DNA of 64,000 nucleotides from CATOSD01 sp965203135 (GCA_965203135.1 CBDBBO010000001.1:62001-126000); one strand, 5' to 3'. Positions 7,520-16,884 are shown, counted from the stretch's first letter. Notes: generated from the letters alone by a model not told the origin. Numbers and translations are program-made.

Positions 7520-8728
7520 CTACCCCCCGCGCCGGTCCGCCACCACACGCCCCTCCTTCACCACCAGCCGCAGGTCCGCCAGGTTCTCCACGTCCTCCAG
7601 CGGATTGCCGCCCACCACTATCAGGTCGGCCAGCTTGCCCACCTCCACCGTGCCCAGGTCTGCCCCCACGCCGCACAGCTCCGCCGCGTTCCTCGTGGCG
7701 GCCAGCAGCGTCTGCCACTCCGTCGCGCCGGACTTGACCCACAGCCCCATCTCCAGCAGCGCCGAGTCGCGCAGCGGGTACAGGTCAGACCCCAGCGCCA
7801 TCTTCACGCCGGAGTCCAGCGCCTGCCGGAACCACCGCCGGTGCTCGTCCACCGCAGCCTCCGCCCGCACCACCAGGTCCGGCGCCAGGTTCTTCTGCTC
7901 CACCCAGCGCCTCTCGCGCTCGGAACTGGCCTGCGACGGCGTCAGGTGCGTGATGCCCAGCGTCGGCACGTACCACGCGCCGCTCTCCAGGAACAGCCGA
8001 ATGCATTCGTCGTCCATGATGTACCCGTGCTCGATGGTGTGCGCGCCGTGCGTGAGCGCCGCCTTCACCGCGTCCGGGTTGGTGGCGTGCGCCATCACGT
8101 CGTACCCACGCTGCCGGCACAGCGCGAACGCCGCGGCCAGCTCCTCGTCCAGCAGGAACGAGTGGACGTGCTGGTCCCAGAACGGCCCCATCACGCCGCC
8201 GGACAGGTTCAGCTTGATGTGGTTCACGCCGTTCTTGATCTGCTCCCGCACCGCGTTGACGAACCCGTACGGGCCGTCGCACTCCCGCGCGTGGCCGGAC
8301 GTGAGGAAGTGGCCGCCCGTCGTGGTGAGGAAGATGCCGCTGGCGAACACCCGCGGGCCGTCCAGCCCGCCCGACGCGAACGTGTCCCGCCACGCCACGT
8401 CCATGAAATGCGCCGACCCTCCGCACCGCACGCCGACCACCCCCGCCTCTGCCAAGCCGCTCATCAGGTTCTCCCCGAACCGCGCCGTCTGCTGCGCCAC
8501 CGTGACGTTCGGGTCCCTCACGTAGTCCGGGTGAATGTGGACGTCCCACAGACCCGGCAGCAGATAGTTCCCCTCCAGATCCACCACCCGCGCCACATCC
8601 CCGCCCGGCGCGCCCCCACCCCTCGCAATCTCCACGATACGCCCGTCCTCCACCACCACGCTCGCCCCCGCAACCGGCTCCGGCTCAACACAGTCGATCA
8701 ACGTAGCGTTAGTCAGCACAAGCCGCAT
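7520..8728 (-). CDS. Metal-dependent amidohydrolase (imidazolonepropionase/prolidase-like)
   Basis: 402 residues. The beta-sandwich strand MRLVLTNATLIDC leads to LPGLWDVHIHPDYV (HxH metal pair), a Lys in HIKLNLSGG, His in AHATNPDAV and HTIEHGY, and the Asp in ALGSDLYPL, so the dinuclear amidohydrolase site looks complete. The C-terminal GTVEVGKLADLIVVGGNPLED is typical. ATG at 8728 is preferred because GGAGG lies 5 bases upstream. Such enzymes open cyclic amides or cleave Xaa-Pro or organophosphate-type bonds; the exact substrate is unknown. It is convergent with the permease/DUF1330 genes. Confidence 0.88.
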   Translation of the reverse strand: MRLVLTNATLIDCVEPEPVAGASVVVEDGRIVEIARGGGAPGGDVARVVDLEGNYLLPGLWDVHIHPDYVRDPNVTVAQQTARFGENLMSGLAEAGVVGVRCGGSAHFMDVAWRDTFASGGLDGPRVFASGIFLTTTGGHFLTSGHARECDGPYGFVNAVREQIKNGVNHIKLNLSGGVMGPFWDQHVHSFLLDEELAAAFALCRQRGYDVMAHATNPDAVKAALTHGAHTIEHGYIMDDECIRLFLESGAWYVPTLGITHLTPSQASSERERRWVEQKNLAPDLVVRAEAAVDEHRRWFRQALDSGVKMALGSDLYPLRDSALLEMGLWVKSGATEWQTLLAATRNAAELCGVGADLGTVEVGKLADLIVVGGNPLEDVENLADLRLVVKEGRVVADRRGG

Positions 8729-9051
8729 GTCAGCCTCCAAAGTCGTTACCATTCAGAGTCGATGTAGAAGGGCTCTCCACGCGAGGCGGAAGTCCCCTCT
8801 CCCAAGACTGGGAGAGGGCTAGGGTGAGGGTTGACAGCGCACGCCCCATCAAGTCGGCGGCCTTGCCCACACCCCCCGCATTCTCGAAATCTCCACGCTT
8901 TCAGCCAGCACACAATCTCGGTTCGGCTCCGGCCAGTGTATCAGCTTGGGCGCAGACGGCGAAGTGACACAGGCGTGCAAAGGCAAGAAGACGTACAATA
9001 CGACCCAGAGGGCTGTTCCGTACGGCCGCGAAGTGCATGTGGGAGGCATCA
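8729..9051. other. Intergenic region with one palindromic repeat
   Basis: 323 bases between divergent genes. At 8792-8835 lies a stem CCCTCTCCC/GGGAGAGGG followed by CTAGGGTGAGGGTTGAC, a sequence-divergent relative of the CCTTCCCCC repeat with the same stem-plus-tail design. No promoter could be picked with confidence. Confidence 0.6.
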
Positions 9052-10683
9052 GTGAAGTACGCCCACATCGTGATTGTCATTCTATTGGTACTATCAATCG
9101 CCGCCTGTGGCGAAGGACCGGGAGTTCCCGGCTGGCTGACCGATACCGGGCCCGGCACTAGTTGTGAAGAGTATGGTTCTCTGATAGGCGGATTCATCAC
9201 CGGACGTTATCTGATACCCGAAGTACTGGAGCTACGAGCCTTGCGGAGGGACATTGTTGCTAGGGCCACGCTGCTTAAGGACGAGGTCAAGGTGGTTGAC
9301 GCCGAAGTCGCATCCACATTGGGGGACTCCATTGACGTAGACACTAACGCAGGCTGGGCCTACTACAGCGAGTACAAGTACACGTTGCTCCACGAACTGG
9401 AACTGCGAGTGCACGAATATCTGAAGGGACAGGGTCCTGATCGCATCACTGCCATCGTAGCTAGTCAGAACGTCTCTAACTCCGAGGCGGAAATCGAGTG
9501 TGCAAAGAGTATCTACGAAGATGAACTCAGCTTCGAAGAGGGCGAGTCAGTCTTTTTCCTGGAAGCCACCGACGACCCCGACAAGTACTACCTTGGACTT
9601 GCCTCTTCCATCACTGGGCTGGACCGCTATTCATGGAGCCCGCTCATGCCTGGGACAGATGGAGAATTCTATCTTCGCGAGAGGCGCGAGTGGATAGCCC
9701 TGGACGAGATTAGAAAGCGTGTCTCCAACGCCGTACAAGAATACAGTCGATATGAGGATGCGGACTGGCAACAGTGTGTGATGCACAAGTATGCTGGGAA
9801 AGAGTGGTTAGGTGGTAGGTACAGCGGACTGCCGTTATCGCTACCGTACCTCCCCAAACAAGTGTTCAGTTTTGGCGGTGAGAATGTACCTGTCCTTGCC
9901 GGGGCCATCATCTGGGAATTCCCTGATACACTCTGGCAAGACCTCAATCCGCCGCGGCTGGAGGGAGAAAGCGCGGAGCGGTTCGAAATTACCTTTCATC
10001 AGGACTACGAGTTCGGCATCGACAGGTATGCACTTTACTTTAGATGGGAAGGGGCCGAAGTCTATGGTCTCAATGGAGTTTACTCGGCGAAGTGGACTGC
10101 GGTACCAGGGGACACGACAGCGGAGTGGACTCTAAGGCAACCGGGTCACACACTTACGGCGGCAGAGGACCTTCCTCAAGGACTCTACAGGTTCTTTATC
10201 AACTGGCAAGACCCGGATGCCCGGGACTGTGGACAGGACCCCGACCTCACCGAGTACCTAGTCGTTGTAACGGAGCCGGGAGGCCCTTCCGAACCGCCTC
10301 CTGCCCCAGCTATAGACTTGAGGCTGATGGACGAGTCCAACAGCATCGAAATTTCCTGGGAAAACTTGCCTGGAGTCTCCAAATATGTGTTGAGCAGCGT
10401 CCGCCACCACGTCCCCTACGATCATTTCAAGCCTCTATTCGAAATCCAGGCGCCAGACGATGACACTCGTGAGCTTACCTGGTCAGCAGACCTGCTTTCT
10501 CTCCCATGCGACATGGAATACAGCTTTGTCGTACAGGCGCGTGGCGACGGCAGGACATACATCGACGACTGGGGGCAACCTTCTGCCTCGGCAGGCATAA
10601 TCGTCACTCCGGAGAACATGCCTTGTAAGCCGAATCATCGCCGGATCCACCTATATTCGGGTAAGTTGGAGTCAGGCCCTTAG
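9052..10683 (+). CDS. Secreted lipoprotein with C-terminal Fn3-like domain, function unknown
   Basis: 543 residues. GTG at 9052 is chosen because GGGAGG lies 5 bases upstream; it gives VKYAHIVIVILLVLSIAAC, a clean lipoprotein signal peptide with lipobox SIAAC. The first 400 residues are not recognised; the segment around EDELSFEEGESVFFLEATDD suggests beta-rich structure. From about residue 425, PPPAPAIDLRLMDESNSIEI with ISWENLPGVSKYVL and YSFVVQARGDG is a fibronectin type III-like module. Codon use looks less GC-biased than its neighbours, with many A/T third positions, which may mean recent acquisition. Confidence 0.75.
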   Translation: MKYAHIVIVILLVLSIAACGEGPGVPGWLTDTGPGTSCEEYGSLIGGFITGRYLIPEVLELRALRRDIVARATLLKDEVKVVDAEVASTLGDSIDVDTNAGWAYYSEYKYTLLHELELRVHEYLKGQGPDRITAIVASQNVSNSEAEIECAKSIYEDELSFEEGESVFFLEATDDPDKYYLGLASSITGLDRYSWSPLMPGTDGEFYLRERREWIALDEIRKRVSNAVQEYSRYEDADWQQCVMHKYAGKEWLGGRYSGLPLSLPYLPKQVFSFGGENVPVLAGAIIWEFPDTLWQDLNPPRLEGESAERFEITFHQDYEFGIDRYALYFRWEGAEVYGLNGVYSAKWTAVPGDTTAEWTLRQPGHTLTAAEDLPQGLYRFFINWQDPDARDCGQDPDLTEYLVVVTEPGGPSEPPPAPAIDLRLMDESNSIEISWENLPGVSKYVLSSVRHHVPYDHFKPLFEIQAPDDDTRELTWSADLLSLPCDMEYSFVVQARGDGRTYIDDWGQPSASAGIIVTPENMPCKPNHRRIHLYSGKLESGP

Positions 10684-10733
10684 CCTTGACTGGCGGCCAC
10701 CCCCTTCCCCAACAATAGGCCAAAACCAATAGT

Positions 10734-11588
10734 TCACGTCCACCAACGCTTCCGCGCCACTATCACCCTCAGCCCCCTCTCGCCCTCATCCCCGCCGCCC
10801 CCCATCGCCGCGTGAAACGCGATCTCCCCAAACCCGCACTCGGCCAGCAGCCCCCGGTACTCCTCGTCCGTGTACGCCTGCATACTCGACGCGTACCGGG
10901 TGACGCCCCCCGTCGCCGGATCCACCACGTAGTACCGCTCCGTCGCGGCCGTCTGGTCAGGGTGCCAGAAGCTCTCGCGCAGACACAGGTACGGCTCGTC
11001 CGAGAAGACGCCCCTGTCCGCCGAGTACCAATGCGCGTCCCTTTCCCCCATCTCGCGCACCGCGTCGAAAGTGTGCGGCTCCAGAAGCAGCACGCCTCCG
11101 GGTGATAGCGCGGCGTGGGCCTTTTCGAGAATGGCCCTGGCATCGTCCGGCCTGAAGACGTTGAACTCCCCGAAGATGAGCATGACCAGCCCGTACCCGA
11201 CGCCGTAGTCGGCGACCCTCATGTCCTGGAGCGCGTAGGAGCACCGCAGCCCGTGCTCGTCGGCCTGCGCTGTCGCAAACGCGATCGAGGCGGGAGATAT
11301 GTCCACCCCGACACACTCGTGCCCCAGCCCAGCGAGTCGGCTCGTGTACAGACCGGGGCCGCAGCCGAGATCGAGTACCCTCGTCGGCTCACCAGCCAGC
11401 AGCTCCCCGTGAATCCAGTCCACGTGCCCGTCGATCTTGTCGAAGCGGCGGCTGGCCGCGTCATGGCGCTGGGAAAAATGCTCCGCCAGCATCCGCCTGC
11501 TGAACTCCAGGTCATCCCAGGGAATCTTCTCCCCCTCCACCCACGGCTCCGCGACAGGCCGCCGGCCCACAACGCCCATCAGGTTCAT
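10734..11588 (-). CDS. Class I SAM-dependent methyltransferase
   Basis: 284 residues from ATG at 11588. Motif I is VLDLGCGPGLYTSRLAGLG, followed by GVDISPASIAFA (motif II acidic residue) and LSPGGVLLLEPHTF (motif III). The C-terminal part with YASSMQAYTDEEYRGLLAEC is typical of small-molecule methyltransferases. An in-frame ATG at 11675 would add 29 residues, but that DNA belongs to a dispersed repeat (second copy near 62822-62922), so the shorter start is preferred. Substrate unknown. Confidence 0.85.
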   Translation of the reverse strand: MNLMGVVGRRPVAEPWVEGEKIPWDDLEFSRRMLAEHFSQRHDAASRRFDKIDGHVDWIHGELLAGEPTRVLDLGCGPGLYTSRLAGLGHECVGVDISPASIAFATAQADEHGLRCSYALQDMRVADYGVGYGLVMLIFGEFNVFRPDDARAILEKAHAALSPGGVLLLEPHTFDAVREMGERDAHWYSADRGVFSDEPYLCLRESFWHPDQTAATERYYVVDPATGGVTRYASSMQAYTDEEYRGLLAECGFGEIAFHAAMGGGGDEGERGLRVIVARKRWWT

Positions 11589-11599
11589 ATCCAAGAGGT

Positions 11600-11776
11600 T
11601 ACTCACCTCCCGCCAGCCCGAACCACCGAAAATCCTGTCCCAACCGTTCCCATCCGCGTAACCCAAACGCCACATCCATTCTCATGGCTGGTCCAATCCT
11701 TCCCAAACGTGCCACAGAAATTCCCACCTTAGAGGCCCTGCCCCTTCCATTCCGAGCGTAGTCGAGGAATCTAGGG
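11600..11776. repeat. Dispersed repeat next to the methyltransferase start
   Basis: The stretch from AATCCTGTCCCAACC (near 11629) through CGTAACCCAAACGCCAC to CACAGAAATTCCCACC (near 11727) recurs with few changes at about 62840-62922. It is followed at 11748-11776 by a CATTCCGAGCG...CGAGGAATCTAG repeat. These are intergenic repeats, not coding. Confidence 0.75.
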
Positions 11777-11796
11777 CATTTGCACGCGCCTTGCCC

Positions 11797-11992
11797 CCAG
11801 GGCTATCGCATACTAACTTCTCGGCCCCAAATCAGGCGTTCTTTCACATCCGAAAGTCTGAAATCTGCTCCGAAACAGCGTAATCGAATGCCACTTGGGT
11901 AATGTGAGTCCACTGATTTGGCCCATAGGCCCGAAAAACGCACTGATTCGTGCCAGCGCCAACCACTGCGGAGTAGTATGCGATAGCCCTGG
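11797..11992. mobile_element. 196-bp MITE-like element with 19-bp perfect inverted repeats
   Basis: CCAGGGCTATCGCATACTA at 11797-11815 is the exact reverse complement of 11974-11992. CCTTGCCC flanks it on both sides (11789-11796 and 11993-12000), an 8-bp target duplication. It has no ORF. Inner inverted segments (CAAATCAG near 11828 against CTGATTTG near 11918) suggest further folding. TIRs opening near GGG with 8-bp duplications recall IS1595-type elements, but no such transposase is in the window. Confidence 0.8.
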
Positions 11993-12000
11993 CCTTGCCC

Positions 12001-12317
12001 CTGACCCCTCTTGATTCTACAGAACCGACGTGCTATTTTCTACTTATCAGGCGCTGCGGCAACTGTTCATAGGTGCTGATTGCCAAAGTCCCTTCCCCCT
12101 CGCAGGGGGAAGGTTAGGATGGGGGTGAAGACCACTGTCACGTCCTGCCACATTCGGCGCAATGCGCGTGACGAACCTTAACAACTTGGCTCACAGAAAG
12201 TGACAAAGACATCGGGCCTCCCAGCTACGGAATGGGCGGAATGTAGCAGAATTGAGCAGATTTTTCGTAAGGCCCCGCCCGCCGGCCAGTCCGACGCCGG
12301 CGCGGCCCGCCGAAAAC
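12001..12317. other. Intergenic region with one dispersed repeat
   Basis: At about 12076-12128 there is a copy of the main repeat: TGCCAAAGTCCC, then stem CCTTCCCCCT/AGGGGGAAGG, then TTAGGATGGGGGTGA. The rest, up to the DUF1989 stop at 12318, shows nothing recognisable. Confidence 0.65.
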
Positions 12318-13148
12318 CTACCCCTTGTCCAGCCCGTGGATGCCCCGATAGTCGCTCGTCGCGGGCGGCTGCCAGCCCTCCAGCAATCCGGCGTCCGGCT
12401 GGTAGATTTCGACGCCCAACGGATTGCACGTCTCGATGGGGTCTCTGGCGTCCTCCTCGCCCCACACCTGCACCGACAGGTCCCCGTGCGGGCAGGTGGA
12501 GATCGCGCACAGCAGGTCTATCTCGGCGAAGAACTCGAAGTAGTCGCCCCGCCTGCCCGGAGATGGCTTCACGAAGTAGCGGTCGTCCCTGGTCAGGCCG
12601 GTCACCTGGAAGATGTTGAGCACGTCGTGAACGTCGCTCTCGTCCATGTGGTACGGAGCCACCGCCCGCACCAGGTTCGAGTGGCAGCAGTAGTCGAAGT
12701 CCTCGCCGTTGAGCATCTTGTGGACGTAGGGGTCGCAGCGCGTGCCCAGCAGGTCGTGGCACCCGGCGCCGTCCTCGTCCAGCCCGTAGTCGATGGAGTC
12801 GCCGGTGACGGTGAGCATCGGCCGCAGGTAGGGCAGGCAGGACCACAGCCGGTCGAACTTGGAGACGTGGGCGCTGTGAAGCTGCTTGGTGCGCGCCGCC
12901 CAGAACCGCTCCCTGGGATTGTTCAGATTCCAGGCGTTGAAGTCGGCCACCTGCGCGCCCTCCACCACGACGATGCGGCAAATCTGGCCCGCCAGCACCG
13001 GCCACGCCTTGCCTGAGCGTATGGGCACAACAAAACTGTCGACGAGGCTCCGGGAGTCGGTTTCGCGGCCCAGCCGCCCGTAGAAATCGCGGTCCACGTC
13101 GATGGGACTGCCCGGTCTGGGTATGTAGATCACTCTCGGTTCTGGCAT
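12318..13148 (-). CDS. DUF1989 / urea carboxylase-associated family protein
   Basis: 276 residues from ATG at 13148, with GGAGG 7 bases upstream. Family hallmarks are GTRCDPYVHKMLNG, DYCCHSNLVRAV, DVLNIFQVTGL and STCPHGDLSVQVWG; the conserved Cys and His suggest a metal site. DUF1989 proteins are found beside urea carboxylase and amino-acid or guanidine-type utilisation genes. Its occurrence about 7 kb from the urease-like operon fits a nitrogen-scavenging theme, but it is divergent from a GMC oxidoreductase and not in that operon. Confidence 0.88.
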   Translation of the reverse strand: MPEPRVIYIPRPGSPIDVDRDFYGRLGRETDSRSLVDSFVVPIRSGKAWPVLAGQICRIVVVEGAQVADFNAWNLNNPRERFWAARTKQLHSAHVSKFDRLWSCLPYLRPMLTVTGDSIDYGLDEDGAGCHDLLGTRCDPYVHKMLNGEDFDYCCHSNLVRAVAPYHMDESDVHDVLNIFQVTGLTRDDRYFVKPSPGRRGDYFEFFAEIDLLCAISTCPHGDLSVQVWGEEDARDPIETCNPLGVEIYQPDAGLLEGWQPPATSDYRGIHGLDKG

Positions 13149-13250
13149 CGGACTTCCTCCGGGTGAATAAGTCTCTTTCGCTCGCGCGGCGGGCGTTGTA
13201 AGGTTATCACAGTATGCACAAGCCACAGCACCGTCTCCGGGAGGCAAAGC

Positions 13251-14819
13251 ATGAAGTACGACTACATCGTCATCGGCGCCGGGTCGGCGGGCGCGATTCT
13301 CGCCACGCGGCTCACCGAAGACCCCGACACCTCGGTGCTCCTCCTGGAGGCCGGTCCCGACTACCCCGACGTCGACAGTCTCCCGGAGGAGGTGAAGCAC
13401 GGCTACCTGTCCACCAAGAGCATCTGGGACAGCGACCACAACTGGCAGTTCAAGGCCAGGGCCACCGATACCGCCCCCACCATCGACGTGCCCAGGGGCA
13501 GGGTGACCGGCGGCTCCAGCGCCATCAACGGCCAGATTTTCATCCGCGGCATCCCCGAGGACTACGACAACTGGGCGAAGTGGGGTAACGACGAGTGGAG
13601 CTTCCAGAAGCTCGTGCCCTACTTCAACATGGTGGAGACCGACACCACCTACCAGGACGACCCCGGCGACTTCCACGGCGCGAGCGGCCCCATCATCTGC
13701 CACCGCTTCCCCCGCGAGGAGTGGCGGCAGGGCAACGTGGCCTGGTTCGACGCCTGGCGCGACTACGGCTTGCCGTACTGCGAGGACCACAACCTGCCCG
13801 GCACGACCGGCGTGGGGCCGACGACCCTGAACAACCCCAACGGCATCCGCTGGTCGACTGCCATCGGCTACCTGGGAATGTCCCGCCACCGGCTGAACCT
13901 GACCATCCGCGCCGATGTGACGGTCAAGCGGATTCTCTTCGACACGTCCGGCGAACGCCCCCGCGCAACGGGCGTCGAGGCCGCCTCCGGGGACGAGCCA
14001 TTCGTGGTCGAGGCGGAGCAGGTCATCCTGAGCGCGGGCGCGATCAGTTCGCCGCAGGTGCTCATGCTGTCCGGCGTCGGCCCCGCCGATCACCTGTCCG
14101 AGCACGGCATCGAGACCCTGATCGACGCGCCGGGCGTCGGTCAGAACCTGGCCGACCATCCGCTCATCAGCATTCTGTGGGCCACCAAGCCTGAGGTGGA
14201 CCTGCAGCGGCACGTGCCCAACGCCCAGATTCTGGCGAGGTACACCGCCGAAGGCTCGCCGCTCGAAAACGACATGATCGTCTACATGTCCGCCGGCATG
14301 GCCCATCGCCCCAACATGGGCGGCTGGGACGGCGAGTTGGTCGGACTGGGCGCGAACCTGGGTCTCAACCTGGCGTTCGCCAAGGGCGAGGTCCGGCTCA
14401 ACTCCCCCGACTACAGGGACCACCCCTACCTTGATTACAACCTGCTGGACAACGCCGAGGACCTGCGCAGGTTCCGCGACGGCGTCCGGCTGGTGGTGAG
14501 CATGGAGGACCACCCGTCGATGTCGGCCCTGATCGACAAGCGCGTGTACCCGGAGGACTCGGACCTGCAGTCCGACGAGGCCCTGGACAGGTGGATACTG
14601 AGCAAGATCGGCACCGGCCACCACGTCTCCTGCACCGCAAAGATGGGGCCGCGGTCCGACCCCATGGCCGTGGTGGACCAGTACGCCAGGCTCCACGGCG
14701 CCGACAATCTGCGCGTCGCGGACGCCTCGATAATGCCCGAGTGCGTCCGCGCCAACATCAACCTCACCGTCCTCATGCTCGCCGAGCGCGTCGCCGATTT
14801 CATCAAGCAGGGCAGATAA
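13251..14819 (+). CDS. GMC-family FAD-dependent oxidoreductase (choline dehydrogenase-like)
   Basis: 522 residues. The FAD-binding GAGSAGAILATRL (residues 8-20) and LLLEAGPDYPD are followed by the GMC signature RVTGGSSAINGQIFIRG and a second one, ILSAGAISSPQVLMLSGVGP. The C-terminus has GTGHHVSCTAKMGP, VADASIMPECVRANINLT and MLAERVADFI, containing the catalytic His and the His/Asn partner region. It oxidises a primary or secondary alcohol; the substrate is unknown. ATG follows GGGAGG at 6 bases. A short divergent gap separates it from the DUF1989 gene. Confidence 0.93.
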   Translation: MKYDYIVIGAGSAGAILATRLTEDPDTSVLLLEAGPDYPDVDSLPEEVKHGYLSTKSIWDSDHNWQFKARATDTAPTIDVPRGRVTGGSSAINGQIFIRGIPEDYDNWAKWGNDEWSFQKLVPYFNMVETDTTYQDDPGDFHGASGPIICHRFPREEWRQGNVAWFDAWRDYGLPYCEDHNLPGTTGVGPTTLNNPNGIRWSTAIGYLGMSRHRLNLTIRADVTVKRILFDTSGERPRATGVEAASGDEPFVVEAEQVILSAGAISSPQVLMLSGVGPADHLSEHGIETLIDAPGVGQNLADHPLISILWATKPEVDLQRHVPNAQILARYTAEGSPLENDMIVYMSAGMAHRPNMGGWDGELVGLGANLGLNLAFAKGEVRLNSPDYRDHPYLDYNLLDNAEDLRRFRDGVRLVVSMEDHPSMSALIDKRVYPEDSDLQSDEALDRWILSKIGTGHHVSCTAKMGPRSDPMAVVDQYARLHGADNLRVADASIMPECVRANINLTVLMLAERVADFIKQGR

Positions 14820-14840
14820 CCAGAGGTGGTGACTGCCAAA

Positions 14841-14907
14841 ATTCCCTTCCCCCTCGCAGGGGGAAGAGCCTGCCCTGAGCCTGCCGAATGGGTTAGGATG
14901 GGGGTGC
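14841..14907. repeat. Main dispersed repeat with an internal insertion
   Basis: CCTTCCCCCT...AGGGGGAAG is followed by AGCCTGCCCTGAGCC and TGCCGAATG, and only then by GGTTAGGATGGGGGTG. The inserted block is absent from the copies at 12088 and 62971. The TTA of the repeat tail is the stop codon (TAA) of the leftward peptidase gene. Confidence 0.8.
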
Positions 14908-16884
14908 CGGCCCTTGTTCGGACAAGCTGACGTATCCCTGCTCCGCCAGCCCCCGGAACAGCTCCAGCACGTGCCGCGGGTCCAGGTCGAAGTCGAACTC
15001 GGCGCCAACGGCCTCCGCGATCTCGTTCACGGTCCGCCGTCCATCTGAGTAATTCCATATCTCGTCGCCGATGATGCGCAGCGAGTCGTACCGCATCTTG
15101 GGGTCTCGGGCCTGCATCTCCTCGGCCATCCGCACCAGCTCCCAGTAGCCCGTGCCGGAGATGCCGGGGGCGTCGCGCTCCACGAGCCGCTGGGGAACCG
15201 CCTCGCCGGGCGGGAAGTCGTCTGGGGCCTTCGCGCCGCGGGTCAGCCAACTGAGGGCCTTTTCCAGGCGGTCTGCGATCTCCCTCTGGACCTGCTGGCT
15301 CGCGAAATCCAGCTCCGGGTGCAGCCTGCGCTCCTCGTCGGTCGCCAACACCAGCGCCGACGCCACGGCCTGCTGGTCCCGCCGGGCCAGGATGGCGAGC
15401 CGGCGGCGCGTCCGGGCCTCGCCCGTGCCGCCCGCGGCCTCCAGCGCGATGCGGCCCAGCCTGAACTGGCTGCGGTTGCCCACCTCACGCATGATGGCCC
15501 GGGCCTCCTCCGGCCCGGCGTAGGCCAGCTCCAGCGCCGCCAGCGCAGTGGTGATGCCGCACCTTCGGAACACCGCCGGGTCCAGATTGTCCGCCGTCAG
15601 GTGATCGGTGTGGAAGTACAGGTCCGGCCACGACATGAGCAGCGGCGACGGCACGCCGAACGCGGGGTAGTAGTGGTTGTCGCTCCAGGGAGTGTAAGGC
15701 AGATCGGTGAAGTTGACGAAGGGAATGCGGTCGCCCTCGCTGAACACCCACCGCGTCTCCTTCGGCGTGGCCTCCATGAGGCCCACGTAGTAGTCGTTGA
15801 TGAAGGTCGGCAGCGAGTCCGGCGAGTGGTAGAAGAGCAGGGCGGACTTACTCTTCTCCTGGTCGTGCCCCACGCTGTCCAGCGCTATCGAGACGATGGT
15901 CCGCTCGATCTCCTCCCGGTGGTTGTGGACGTAGTGCTTGGTGCCGTGTCCCTCCACGTTCACGAGAAAGCGGATCGTCCGCCTGGGTCGAGGGATACGC
16001 CCGCTGGAGATGAGGTGCGACATCACGCGCCCCATCTCGGCCATGAGCGCCGGGCCGGAGGCGCAGTTGGCCCCCGGCTTGGTCCCCGCCGTGGAGTGGG
16101 CCACGAACTGGACGATCTGCCCGTCCTCGTCCGTGCCTGTGATGTCCGCGAACAGGTTCTGCGCCTCGCCTTCGAACGTCCTGGCTTGGATGTCGGCCCA
16201 GACCTGAACGGGGCCCTGATGCGCCAGCGAGGCCAGATGCTCAGCCGCGTGGTAATTTATCGCCAGCGCCCAGGCACCCGGCCGGTTGGAGGGCATTCGC
16301 AGAAGCTGCACCGGCTCGGGCAGCGACTCCCGCGTGCGGAACGGCTCCGTCTGGTACAGCAGGTAGTCGGTTATGATACCGGCCGCGCCGTGCTCCATCG
16401 CCAGCCTGGCGGCATGGCCGAAGCCGCTGGGGCGCGTCGTGCCCCGAATCAGCACCGCCTTGCCGCGCACGTCCCGGCCCTCGTAGTCCTCCGGGCGCTC
16501 GCCCGTGCCGACGTCTACGAGCTCCAGCATCGCTCCGCCTTCCGGTGTGGACGGCGTCCACCAGGGCAGGCAAGACGGCGAGTCCTCGTAAGACACCAGC
16601 AGCCTGCCCGTGGGGGAGCCGACCCGCAGCTCGGCGCTGAGCGGTTCCCACGCCAGCGGCATGGTGACGTTCATGAACTTCGTCTGTCCGTCCAGCGGAT
16701 ACCTCTCCACCCACACCCTGTCCAGCCCGTTCGCCCGAAACAGGTCCGCCACAAAATCAGTCGCCCTGTGGTAACCGGAAGCACCCGGGGAGCGGTAGAA
16801 CCGGGTCATGTGCGCGGCAGACTCGAGCGCCCTGTCGCCGGAGAGCTCGCCTTCCAGCATCCGTACAAGCTCCTGTCGATTCAT
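14893..16884 (-). CDS. M28-like peptidase with PA domain and PqqD-like tail
   Basis: 663 residues from ATG at 16884 (AAGGAG 8 bases upstream). A PA-type segment (DYEGRDVRGKAVLIRG to GAAGIITDYLLY) precedes an M28-like region with VAHSTAGTKPGANCASG, FLVNVEGHGTKHYV and LYFHTDHLTADNLDP. In classical M28 enzymes the second motif reads GANDNASG, so the bridging aspartate appears replaced by Cys and activity may be altered. Residues 595-655 (IWNYSDGRRTVNEIAEAVGA to GLAEQGYVSL) resemble a PqqD-like winged domain. The last codons and stop come from a dispersed repeat. No signal peptide, so probably cytoplasmic. Confidence 0.8.
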   Translation of the reverse strand: MNRQELVRMLEGELSGDRALESAAHMTRFYRSPGASGYHRATDFVADLFRANGLDRVWVERYPLDGQTKFMNVTMPLAWEPLSAELRVGSPTGRLLVSYEDSPSCLPWWTPSTPEGGAMLELVDVGTGERPEDYEGRDVRGKAVLIRGTTRPSGFGHAARLAMEHGAAGIITDYLLYQTEPFRTRESLPEPVQLLRMPSNRPGAWALAINYHAAEHLASLAHQGPVQVWADIQARTFEGEAQNLFADITGTDEDGQIVQFVAHSTAGTKPGANCASGPALMAEMGRVMSHLISSGRIPRPRRTIRFLVNVEGHGTKHYVHNHREEIERTIVSIALDSVGHDQEKSKSALLFYHSPDSLPTFINDYYVGLMEATPKETRWVFSEGDRIPFVNFTDLPYTPWSDNHYYPAFGVPSPLLMSWPDLYFHTDHLTADNLDPAVFRRCGITTALAALELAYAGPEEARAIMREVGNRSQFRLGRIALEAAGGTGEARTRRRLAILARRDQQAVASALVLATDEERRLHPELDFASQQVQREIADRLEKALSWLTRGAKAPDDFPPGEAVPQRLVERDAPGISGTGYWELVRMAEEMQARDPKMRYDSLRIIGDEIWNYSDGRRTVNEIAEAVGAEFDFDLDPRHVLELFRGLAEQGYVSLSEQGPAPPS

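Noticed and set aside
13149..15008. Extension of the DUF1989 frame to 896 residues
   Set aside because: The extra sequence is antisense to the GMC oxidoreductase and has biased composition; a strong ribosome-binding site marks the start at 13148.
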